Assembly (NCBI RefSeq): GCF_014230315.1
Contig: NZ_JACLAW010000001.1
Coordinates: forward strand, 372,001 to 436,000
Source: Novosphingobium flavum
GTDB lineage: Bacteria; Pseudomonadota; Alphaproteobacteria; Sphingomonadales; Sphingomonadaceae
Direction: 5' to 3'
Length of the DNA stretch: 64,000 bases
The notes beneath the pieces were generated by a model, which saw only the letters and a program-made list of their open reading frames with translations, did not search any database and was not told where the DNA came from. Numbering within the stretch: the first letter of the stretch is position 1; each line of letters starts with the position of its first letter. A program made the position numbers and the translations under genes. Below, in pieces: positions 26,902 to 33,779 of the stretch.

Positions 26902-28503
26902 ATGGATATGGTGTTCTCGCGGCGGGGTATGATCAAGGGCACACTCGCAACAGGCGCGGTGATCGCGGCGCCTCGCGGCGCGGCGGCGGGGGTTCCGGCC
27001 CCGGTGGAGAGGTGGGGGCTTCACGAAGTGACCCTGACTGGACCCGCGAACGGCAATCCCTTCATCGATGTGGACCTTGCCGCAATGTTCAGCAATGGCC
27101 GCATTTCCGTGGCGATACCCGGGTTCCATGACGGCGAGGGCACCTATCGCATTCGTTTCAGTCCGCCGCAGACGGGCCGCTGGACATGGACGACCACCAG
27201 CAATGCCAAGGCGCTCGATGGGCGCACCGGCGCTTTCGACTGCGTGGCGCCGAGGGCAGGCAACCGTGGGCCCGTGGAAATCACCCCGGACGGGTACCAC
27301 TTTCGACACGCCGACGGCACGCCGTTCAAGCCAGTGGGCACCACCGCCTATTCGTGGGCGCTTCAATCCGATCAGCGCTGCGCGGAAACGCTGAAGACCC
27401 TGGCCGCCAGCCCGTTCAACAAGATTCGCATGTGCGTGTTTCCCAATGTCGCGTCAGTGGCCACCCACCCGTTCGCGCGCACCGGGTCCGGGCCGAAGGA
27501 TTGGGATCCGGGCCGTTTCGATCCCGCCTATTTCCGCCGCTTCGAAGACCGGATCAGAAAGCTGTGCGAACTGGGCATCCAGGCCGATGTCATCCTGTTC
27601 CACCCCTATGACAAGGCCCGCGGCTATTCCGACATGGCCCGGCCCGACGATGAACGCTACCTGCGCTACGTAGCAGCCCGGTTCGGCGCGTTTCGCAACG
27701 TGTGGTGGGCCATGGCCAACGAATACGACAACGTAGAGAGCAAGTCGGTTGCCGATTGGGATCACCTGTTCGGCGTTCTAGTTGCCGCCGATCCGCACCG
27801 CCGCCTGCGTTCGATCCACCAGATCGACACCTATTACGATCACCGGAAGCCGTGGATCACCCATGCGAGCATCCAGCACGGTGCCGTCGCGCTCGACGAC
27901 GGGCGCGTACACCCTCACCGCAATTTCGCGCAGAAGGCGGTAATCTTCGACGAGGTAATCTACGAAGGAAACTCGTCCAAGCGCTGGGCCAACCTGAGCG
28001 GCGAGGAACTGGTCGAGCGCCACTGGTGGGGAGCCCTGGGCGGGTGCTACGTCGGTCACGGCGAGGTCATCACCAACGACGACAATGCGGACGAGTCCTG
28101 GCTGGGCCAAGGCGGGCGACTTCGTGGCACCAGCCCACCCCGCCTGGCCTTCTTGCGCCAGTTGCTGGAAAGTGTCCCCGGCCCGGGGATCGACCCGATC
28201 CAGCAGTTCTGGGACTATCACCTGGGTGGCCGAGAATTCACCTGGTATCTCCGGTATTTCGGCCGTCAACGCCCCATCGAATGGCCGGTCGTCCTGCCGA
28301 TCCGGGCAACAGACCCCCACGATGCCTACTGCGTCGATGTGATCGACACCTGGAACATGACGATCGAGCGCCTTCCCGGTGTGTTCCAGATGAGCCAGCT
28401 GAACACTTACGATTCGCACGACCCGGCCCGGCCGACCATTTCGCTGCCGGGCAAGCCTTACATGGCCGTCCGCATCGAAAAGATGGGAAAGCCATTTCGA
28501 TAG
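26902..28503 (+). CDS. Exported DUF5060/DUF4038-type glycoside hydrolase (apiosidase-like)
   Basis: This 533-residue protein has a Tat signal (FSRRGMIKGTLATGAVIAA), an Ig-like DUF5060 domain at about residues 35-115 (FSPPQTGRWTWTTTSNA) and a TIM barrel of the DUF4038/apiosidase-like group. Candidate catalytic acids are Glu274 in WWAMANEYDN and Glu351 in VIFDEVIYEG. A C-terminal beta domain ends the protein. It is a second, differently built member of the apiosidase-like superfamily in this locus, besides the GH140 gene at the left edge. The natural substrate is unknown. It is the last gene of the glycan locus before the accessory region. Confidence 0.8.
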   Translation: MDMVFSRRGMIKGTLATGAVIAAPRGAAAGVPAPVERWGLHEVTLTGPANGNPFIDVDLAAMFSNGRISVAIPGFHDGEGTYRIRFSPPQTGRWTWTTTSNAKALDGRTGAFDCVAPRAGNRGPVEITPDGYHFRHADGTPFKPVGTTAYSWALQSDQRCAETLKTLAASPFNKIRMCVFPNVASVATHPFARTGSGPKDWDPGRFDPAYFRRFEDRIRKLCELGIQADVILFHPYDKARGYSDMARPDDERYLRYVAARFGAFRNVWWAMANEYDNVESKSVADWDHLFGVLVAADPHRRLRSIHQIDTYYDHRKPWITHASIQHGAVALDDGRVHPHRNFAQKAVIFDEVIYEGNSSKRWANLSGEELVERHWWGALGGCYVGHGEVITNDDNADESWLGQGGRLRGTSPPRLAFLRQLLESVPGPGIDPIQQFWDYHLGGREFTWYLRYFGRQRPIEWPVVLPIRATDPHDAYCVDVIDTWNMTIERLPGVFQMSQLNTYDSHDPARPTISLPGKPYMAVRIEKMGKPFR

Positions 28504-28722
28504 AGATGATGCCGTCAAGTTGGGTAGGGTAGGGCCTCAGATCGGTTCAAAGGTGCCCTTGTTCTTGAGGGCCAGAAGCGCTGAGGAGTATTCTCGCTTT
28601 ATTAGCTCGACAACGGTTTGGTGGCACCGGTTCAACAGGAACGGAAAACATGTTCCGAGAAAGGCTGCTTGTCTTGGATGAGAGCTTTGGAAGGCGGCCA
28701 AACGGAACGGACATGACTTTAG

Positions 28723-28797
28723 ATCCCCGCCCGCGATGTGGGGGAGGATGTGTGTTCGAATTATAGAAATGGTCCCTTGATCGGATGCATATCGAAC
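28723..28797 (-). repeat. Degenerate copy of the tRNA-Asn 3' end and its terminator flank
   Basis: This stretch aligns, with a few gaps, to 62232-62308 (the tRNA-Asn 3' half and downstream hairpin) in the same orientation. The shared blocks in order are CCGCGATG, GGGG(G)AGG, GTTCGAA, GAAA, TGG, TCCC, TGA, GGAT and TCGAAC. No run longer than about 8 bases is identical, so it is either an old, eroded attachment-site copy or a tRNA relic. Alignment was by eye. Confidence 0.4.
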
Positions 28798-28800
28798 TTT

Positions 28801-28872
28801 TTCCTCGTTCCAAGCGTCGAAGCGCGGCAACTGGTCGCGCGCTATCGCGCCGCGTTTCTGGACGCAGCGTGA
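28801..28872 (+). pseudogene. Possible truncated C-terminus of an unidentified gene
   Basis: Directly after the tRNA-like sequence the frame reads VPSVEARQLVARYRAAFLD followed by AA and a TGA stop at 28870. The codon use is GC-rich and protein-like, but there is no start or upstream domain. It looks like a gene tail cut by the junction. It is too short to identify and may be chance. Confidence 0.25.
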
Positions 28873-28973
28873 TGACGCGTCTCTGTCTGTAGGTCATCGG
28901 TTCGGGCGCCGGGCTGCTTCGAGATCGCCGCAAGTGGCCCGGCGTGATGTTCGTGTCCCGGGTCTAGGGTGAC

Positions 28974-28990
28974 GGAATTCCGTGGCACGT
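28974..28990. repeat. 17-bp direct repeat, copy 1 (GGAATTCCGTGGCACGT)
   Basis: It matches 29115-29131 at 16 of 17 positions, 141 bp away, in the same orientation. It includes the palindrome GGAATTCC. It lies upstream of the serine recombinase gene; function is unknown. Confidence 0.5.
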
Positions 28991-29114
28991 AGGCGCGAAG
29001 GTTCAAGTTCCATTGCGGAACGAGTGGCACCGCGCGCTTTCCGGTTCGTTCATCCACTCACCCGTGATCAAGGATCACGAATGATCAACCGTCTTCTGAT
29101 CCAGACACGACACA

Positions 29115-29131
29115 GGAATTCCGTAGCACGT
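29115..29131. repeat. 17-bp direct repeat, copy 2 (GGAATTCCGTAGCACGT)
   Basis: Second copy of the 28974 repeat with one mismatch. Short repeats close to a serine integrase can be attachment-site or operator elements, but nothing here proves either. Confidence 0.5.
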
Positions 29132-29314
29132 GACAGCGGGGTGCCCCTTGCAAGATCGAGGCGATGGCCTGCTGCCTGGTTCGTTCATTCAGGTCGCGGC
29201 ATGGAGCAGAAGCTATCATCTACCAGTGCCGGGCCGAGAGGTTCGCCGCTCCGTTAGGAGACTTAGTGCATGGCACCCTCGGTTTGGCCTTGATGGAAAC
29301 CGCGTAACTGAGAT

Positions 29315-29396
29315 TTTCGGCACAAAAAAGGGAGTGGGCACGTTAGTACCGAAGTGAGATCCTGTCGTGTCGCTTTTGGGCACTGTCGTGCCGAAA
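29315..29396. repeat. Palindromic repeat cluster upstream of the serine recombinase
   Basis: A perfect 9-bp inverted repeat TTTCGGCAC / GTGCCGAAA spans 29315-29323 and 29388-29396. Inside it are two related 18-bp copies starting at 29336 and 29378, 42 bp apart (four helical turns). The second contains the perfect palindrome GGCAC-TGTC-GTGCC. The layout suggests dimer binding sites, either recombinase sites or operators. Confidence 0.45.
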
Positions 29397-29533
29397 TACG
29401 CGTGGCCGCCGGTTTTGATCTGCCGTTGCAGGTGGCTCGAGGCGCAGAAGTCGCGAATCGCACCATAGAAACAGGGCGCACGCAGGCAGCATGGCGATGG
29501 TGATACGCCTGGCGCGTTCCAGGACTGTTGACG

Positions 29534-31165
29534 ATGACTTGGCCGGGCCTGCCTTCGCGCAAGGCCAGTGTCAGGCACCTCCTGCCCAAACCAGGCAGGA
29601 GCAATACATTGCAGAAATCAAATAAGGTCACCTCCCAGTCCACCCGTCGTCGCGGGCGCAAAACCCAGCCGGTCGTGCCGCAGGCCGTACTCTATGCCCG
29701 CGTCTCGACGCTCGAGCAGCAGCGCGAGGGCTATTCGATCCCGGCCCAGGTCAAGTTGCTCGAGGATTACGCCGCGCTCAACGGCATCGCCATCATGAGC
29801 ACCCACATCGATGTGGAAACGGCTCGCAAGCGCGGTCGCACGGCCTTCGGCGCCATGCTGGGATTCCTGCGCCGCAATCCGCAGGTCCGCATCCTGCTCG
29901 TCGAGAAGACCGACCGGCTGTATCGCAACCTCAGCGACTGGGCGACGGTCGATGACCTCGGCGTCGATGTGCATCTCGTCAAGGAGAATGCCGTCATGTC
30001 GCAGGCGTGCCGATCTTCGGAGAAGTTCGTGCATGGGATCAAGGTGCTGATGGCCAAGGCCTATGTCGACAACCTGTCCGAGGAGGCCCGCAAGGGCATG
30101 CTGGAAAAGGCACGGCAGGGGCATTGGCCCAGCTTTGCCCCGATCGGCTATCGCAATGTGCAGAATGACGCGGGGCGTAAGGTGATCGAGGTTGATCCCG
30201 TGCTCGGTCCCCAGGTGGCGCGCCTGTTCGAGTGGTTTGCGACCGGAAGCTATTCGGTGAAATCGCTGACGGCAAAGGCCGCGGCCGCAGGGCTGGGCTA
30301 TCGCAAGAGCGGTAGCCGGCTCGGATCGTCAGCGGTCTACACGTTACTCCGCAACAGGATCTACACCGGTCGCTTCGACTGGAACGGTGAAACGTACTCC
30401 GGAGTACACGGCCCTTTGATTTCGCAGGCCTTGTGGGATTCGGTGCAGTCCCTGCTGGATGAGCGCGGTCCCGGCAAGCAGCACAGCCACATTGCGACCT
30501 TTCCGTTCCACGGCTTGATCAAGTGCGGCCATTGCGGCTGTGCGATGGTCGCGGAAATCAAGAAGCAGCGCTACATCTATTATCATTGCACGGGCTATCG
30601 CGGGAAATGCCCCGAACCCTATCTGCGCCAGGAGCGGCTGGAAGCGCACCTGGTGTCAGCCCTCCAGCGGCTGCATTATTGCACCACTGCTGCGCTGCGG
30701 ATCGAACAGGCCATCAAGGGGCAGGGGAGGGGAGGGGCCGCCCAACCCCGCGATAATGCGGGAGTCACGTCCATCGTGCGCGACGACGAGCGGATGATCC
30801 GACAAGGTCTGGAACTCATGGAAATGGCGCGTCTGGCGTTTCTTGCGCTGCCGGGCCTGCCGATTGTCCAGAAGCGTCGGATGTTGGGGCTGCTGCTCGG
30901 AGAATGCACCTGGGCCAATGGTGCCCTCACGGTCAACTTCGCTGCGCCATTCGACCTGCTCGAGGTCTATGTTGGAACGGTGAGCCAGGACGGTGACGCG
31001 GACGAGTTGTTGGCGGCCATCGCCATGGCCTTTGGTCGGCCCGCGGCAGTCGTCAAGCAATTGATCGCCCGGTACAACGCGATGGTCCGTTGTCAGCAGG
31101 GTGAGGCGGAGCGAGCGCGGACAGGGGAATTTGCCTGGTCGGATCCTGAGGTCGCCGCGGCGTAA
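29534..31165 (+). CDS. Large serine recombinase
   Basis: About 543 residues. The resolvase catalytic domain carries the active serine in LYARVST, then VEKTDRLYRNLSDW. A 'recombinase' domain follows (RQGHWPSFAPIGYRN) and a zinc ribbon with two Cys pairs (KCGHCGCAM, GYRGKCPEPYL). The C-terminal part is helical. This is the domain order of phage-type serine integrases and large transposon resolvases. The ATG at 29534 gives the longest likely form, but the TTG at 29609 has AGGAG 7 bases upstream and is a strong alternative that still keeps 30 residues before the catalytic domain. It lies just inside the left edge of the accessory region. Confidence 0.9.
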   Translation: MTWPGLPSRKASVRHLLPKPGRSNTLQKSNKVTSQSTRRRGRKTQPVVPQAVLYARVSTLEQQREGYSIPAQVKLLEDYAALNGIAIMSTHIDVETARKRGRTAFGAMLGFLRRNPQVRILLVEKTDRLYRNLSDWATVDDLGVDVHLVKENAVMSQACRSSEKFVHGIKVLMAKAYVDNLSEEARKGMLEKARQGHWPSFAPIGYRNVQNDAGRKVIEVDPVLGPQVARLFEWFATGSYSVKSLTAKAAAAGLGYRKSGSRLGSSAVYTLLRNRIYTGRFDWNGETYSGVHGPLISQALWDSVQSLLDERGPGKQHSHIATFPFHGLIKCGHCGCAMVAEIKKQRYIYYHCTGYRGKCPEPYLRQERLEAHLVSALQRLHYCTTAALRIEQAIKGQGRGGAAQPRDNAGVTSIVRDDERMIRQGLELMEMARLAFLALPGLPIVQKRRMLGLLLGECTWANGALTVNFAAPFDLLEVYVGTVSQDGDADELLAAIAMAFGRPAAVVKQLIARYNAMVRCQQGEAERARTGEFAWSDPEVAAA

Positions 31166-31226
31166 GGAGCTTTTCTTGCTGAACATGCTGGCGGTGCGCG
31201 GATCGCAGCTACTGTTGGTATCTCCG

Positions 31227-31244
31227 GCGGCTCGAAAGAGCCGC
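31227..31244. other. Hairpin with GAAA tetraloop
   Basis: GCGGCTC-GAAA-GAGCCGC is a perfect 7-bp stem with a GNRA loop, 60 bp after the recombinase stop. No T-run follows, so it is not a classical terminator. It may stabilise the recombinase mRNA end. Confidence 0.45.
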
Positions 31245-31362
31245 AGGAGGAAGGCATTGTAAGACAAAGGCGACAGTGGCTTGCCTACCGCGCAGATGTC
31301 GACGGTGCCGCTAGCCTATCGGAGGCTGACCGGATAACTGTCTGTGAAACTCGAGGCAGGCT

Positions 31363-31923
31363 ATGACATTTCCAACCGACTATGTGGCATTGCTCGAAAA
31401 GTTGGCTGTCGCGTTCACCTACTACGAGGATGAGGCGGGGCGCGCCCCGTTGCTGGTGGGCGGGGCTGCCACCGCGATCCTGACAGCCGGCGCGTTCATG
31501 TCCGGTGATTTCGATGTCGTGGCCGGGAATGACGAGGCGTTTGCCCACGCCATGGAATTGGCCGGTTTCAAGGCGGATGCACGGCCTGGTCGCTTACAGG
31601 GTGGCTACTATCACCCCGACTTTCCCGAGTATGGGATTGAACTTGTTTCGGGGCCGGCCTTTGATGGCAGGTCGGATCGAGGACGTGTCCTGAAGCCGGT
31701 TTTTCGAGGCGAGCACAGCCTGACGTTGCCCGCGATCGAAGATCTCATCGCTGATCGCCTTGGGCAGCATGCCGTGGCCAGCCCCTCCGACGACAGTCGT
31801 CTTCGCCAGGCGCAAATGCTCTTGGCGATGGCAAAATCCATCGACTTGCCTTATCTGGAACGACGTGTCGCTGAAGAAGGCGGCGATTTCGGATTGCTCG
31901 ATTTGAGCGTTTTGACGCGATGA
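31363..31923 (+). CDS. Nucleotidyltransferase-fold protein (AbiEii/DUF6036-like)
   Basis: The 186-residue protein has the nucleotidyltransferase core: VGGAATAILTAGAFMSGDFD, with GG and the acidic D-x-D-like pair, then helices (IEDLIADRLGQHAVASPSDD). Similar stand-alone proteins are often half of toxin-antitoxin or abortive-infection pairs on mobile elements. A 65-residue protein follows 13 bp later with a very strong ribosome site, so the two form an operon. I see no HEPN partner. Function as toxin, antitoxin or housekeeping enzyme is undecided. Confidence 0.65.
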   Translation: MTFPTDYVALLEKLAVAFTYYEDEAGRAPLLVGGAATAILTAGAFMSGDFDVVAGNDEAFAHAMELAGFKADARPGRLQGGYYHPDFPEYGIELVSGPAFDGRSDRGRVLKPVFRGEHSLTLPAIEDLIADRLGQHAVASPSDDSRLRQAQMLLAMAKSIDLPYLERRVAEEGGDFGLLDLSVLTR

Positions 31924-31936
31924 AGGAGGTGCAGGA

Positions 31937-32134
31937 ATGAAATTCGATTTCTACGCCTTCATCGCTGAGGCCGAACAGCGCAAGCGCAACCTGGGTATTC
32001 TCGACGATCCTGCCGCGACCGAAGCCCTGCGCAACAAGGGTGGGGCCCGGACCCCGCGCAAGCGGGCGATGCTCGAGCGGATGAAACAACGGGCGCGGGC
32101 CGTCGGCCGTAAGCCTATCACCGCGCATTATTGA
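31937..32134 (+). CDS. Small basic protein paired with the nucleotidyltransferase-like gene
   Basis: A 65-residue protein, lysine/arginine-rich in its second half (KGGARTPRKRAMLERMKQRA). It is preceded by AAGGAGG and translated right after the nucleotidyltransferase-like gene. No domain is recognised. Size, charge and coupling fit a partner protein of a two-component toxin-antitoxin-like module, but that is context only. Confidence 0.6.
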   Translation: MKFDFYAFIAEAEQRKRNLGILDDPAATEALRNKGGARTPRKRAMLERMKQRARAVGRKPITAHY

Positions 32135-32648
32135 TCGGCCAGTTACGGCACATTTGTCGGGCGGTCCGGAACGGCAGCTTCACGGACACGAAACCGGATA
32201 GCAGACATTCGAACGCCTCGGTGCCGGCTTCCGGGACCGACCCTTACCAGACGCTCAGCGGACAATTTTTGTGCCTCAGGTGCAGACCGTCCGATTCCGG
32301 CAGCTCGCGACCAATTCACGCCGTTCCGGTGCACCGAAGTGAACGTCCACTAGCGCCGAAACCTCCCGTTTGGCATATGTTCGTGGACGGACGGTGCTCC
32401 CGCCAACAGAGCAGCCGTTCACACGATCTCGTTGTCTCCCTGGAAGCGGTCCTTCGTTCAGGGCTTCGCCAGCGACGGCAACGGCACCGTAAGGGGATCG
32501 TGCGCTTACGGGCGACCGAGATGCCAAGAGACGTTGGTCGAAGACAAATGTATAAGAGACTTTATTTCCTCCTCTGTTGCCATTTTCTGCTCAGATTGCC
32601 ACGCCTAACATGAAGCGCTGTCGGCACATGATGAACGTATAGGGTAAT
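32135..32648. other. Intergenic segment without a recognisable gene
   Basis: No ORF here has plausible codon use or a domain. The sequence has fragments such as TGAACGTCCACTAGCGCCGAAA and CGGACGGTGC that resemble the decayed motifs at 36143-36450, 51160-51240, 56890-56950 and 58230-58290. It separates the nucleotidyltransferase pair from the next two-gene module, which therefore probably has its own promoter near 32600. Confidence 0.5.
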
Positions 32649-33779
32649 ATGATCGACTGGCGTCGCGGAGGATGGACCGGAAGCATCAATCGCTGGGTGC
32701 GGCGAGAGGTAACCGAGCAACTACGGGAGAACCCGGTCGCCCGGCGCGCCCGGTATGGGCTTGCCCACAGTGCGCTCAGACGCTTCTTTGGCTCTGGCTC
32801 CTTCGGGCGGTTCATCATCGTGTATGCGGCCGTGAACCTTACGGCCGTTGTTGCCGAGGCCCTCGGCGCCTGGCTTATCCCAGCTTGGCTCCCGTCATGG
32901 AGCATGTCCGGTTCAGCGCCCTTAAGCGAATTAAAGACTTTGATCCTGTACGTCTCCAGCTACCTGCTCGGTGCACAAATCGGAGTGCTCGGAGTTATCT
33001 CGCTGTCGCTGGCGCTCGTAACGTTGATCGCGCAACGCGAGGGATCCGCGACTGACGTTCAAGTCTACTATCATGAGTCCTTTTCGTTCGAGCTCGTCGC
33101 GAGTTGCGTCGCACTAGCGGTGGTGTTGTGCGCCCAGCTCCTATGGCCCCTGCAGTTCCTCCTTCACCGCCTCGGGCTCGGAACCGACCTCCAGATTTTC
33201 AAGCTTTCCTTGTTGGGTGTTCACCTCGCGTGGTTGTTGGTGAACCTTGCCGCCGTTGCCTACTTCATCGCCACAACATTCCGGTTCGTTCAGCAGTCGG
33301 CTCGCGAGACGCTTCGCGAACGCTACACTGCCAACGTCGTATTGCCTCGCGATCTGACGCAGCGATTGCGCGACCAGTTGTACAGTCTCGCGACTAAGAA
33401 CCTCATCGGCGATGAGGAAGAGGATCGGGGACGCCCGACCGCGACCTTTGGTTTCGACTTCGGCGCGCCCTGGAGCGTCGAAATCGAGACGCCCTTCGAT
33501 CGACCAGTGGTACTTCATGACGTCAGGATGACGTGGGTCCGCTGGGTGCTGCGACGCTGGTCTGCCAGGTGCGAAAGAGCAGCGGGTCAGCAACCCGCCC
33601 CGGCGCTGAACGGCCTTGGGCATCAGGGTCCCTTTATATGGTTCACATGCCAAATGCGCGGTGTGCTTCATGGAGATGTCAGCTGGTGCCGAAGGCGCGG
33701 AGGAGTGCCCCTGACCGCCTTCGAGAAGTTCGTGTTGCGGCGCGCTTTTATTTTCCGGAGCAGCCGCGATGAAGAGTGA
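32649..33779 (+). CDS. Unrecognised four-helix membrane protein with cytoplasmic C-terminal domain
   Basis: 376 residues. The N-terminus is basic (WRRGGWTGSINRWVRREV). Four membrane segments can be seen at about residues 53-80, 96-128, 146-172 and 185-210 (for example LLGAQIGVLGVISLSLALVT and LAWLLVNLAAVAYFIATTF). A soluble part of about 165 residues follows. I recognise no family. Its last 11 bp overlap the start of the 773-residue gene, so both are made together. Position between recombinase genes and lack of recognisable metabolic domains make this pair a candidate defence or envelope-stress module. Confidence 0.7.
   Translation: MIDWRRGGWTGSINRWVRREVTEQLRENPVARRARYGLAHSALRRFFGSGSFGRFIIVYAAVNLTAVVAEALGAWLIPAWLPSWSMSGSAPLSELKTLILYVSSYLLGAQIGVLGVISLSLALVTLIAQREGSATDVQVYYHESFSFELVASCVALAVVLCAQLLWPLQFLLHRLGLGTDLQIFKLSLLGVHLAWLLVNLAAVAYFIATTFRFVQQSARETLRERYTANVVLPRDLTQRLRDQLYSLATKNLIGDEEEDRGRPTATFGFDFGAPWSVEIETPFDRPVVLHDVRMTWVRWVLRRWSARCERAAGQQPAPALNGLGHQGPFIWFTCQMRGVLHGDVSWCRRRGGVPLTAFEKFVLRRAFIFRSSRDEE

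Larger units (their letters stand above)
28504..29533. other. Gene-poor boundary segment, about 1 kb
   Basis: No full gene is visible. GC content is locally lower (28540-28800) than in the flanks. The segment holds a degenerate tRNA-Asn-flank-like sequence (28723-28797), a possible gene tail (28801-28872), a 17-bp direct repeat pair (28974 and 29115) and palindromic repeats (29315-29396). On the minus strand, codons ending at 28537 read like a protein C-terminus (VELIKREYSSALLALKNKG) and may be another remnant. The segment marks the left edge of the accessory region. Confidence 0.5.

Noticed and set aside
28537..28933. Minus-strand frames at the left edge of the accessory region
   Set aside because: The end near 28537 reads protein-like, but there is no identifiable domain or start; mentioned only as a possible remnant.
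31227..31244. Recombinase terminator
   Set aside because: The stem is good, but no T-run follows, so it was listed only as a hairpin.
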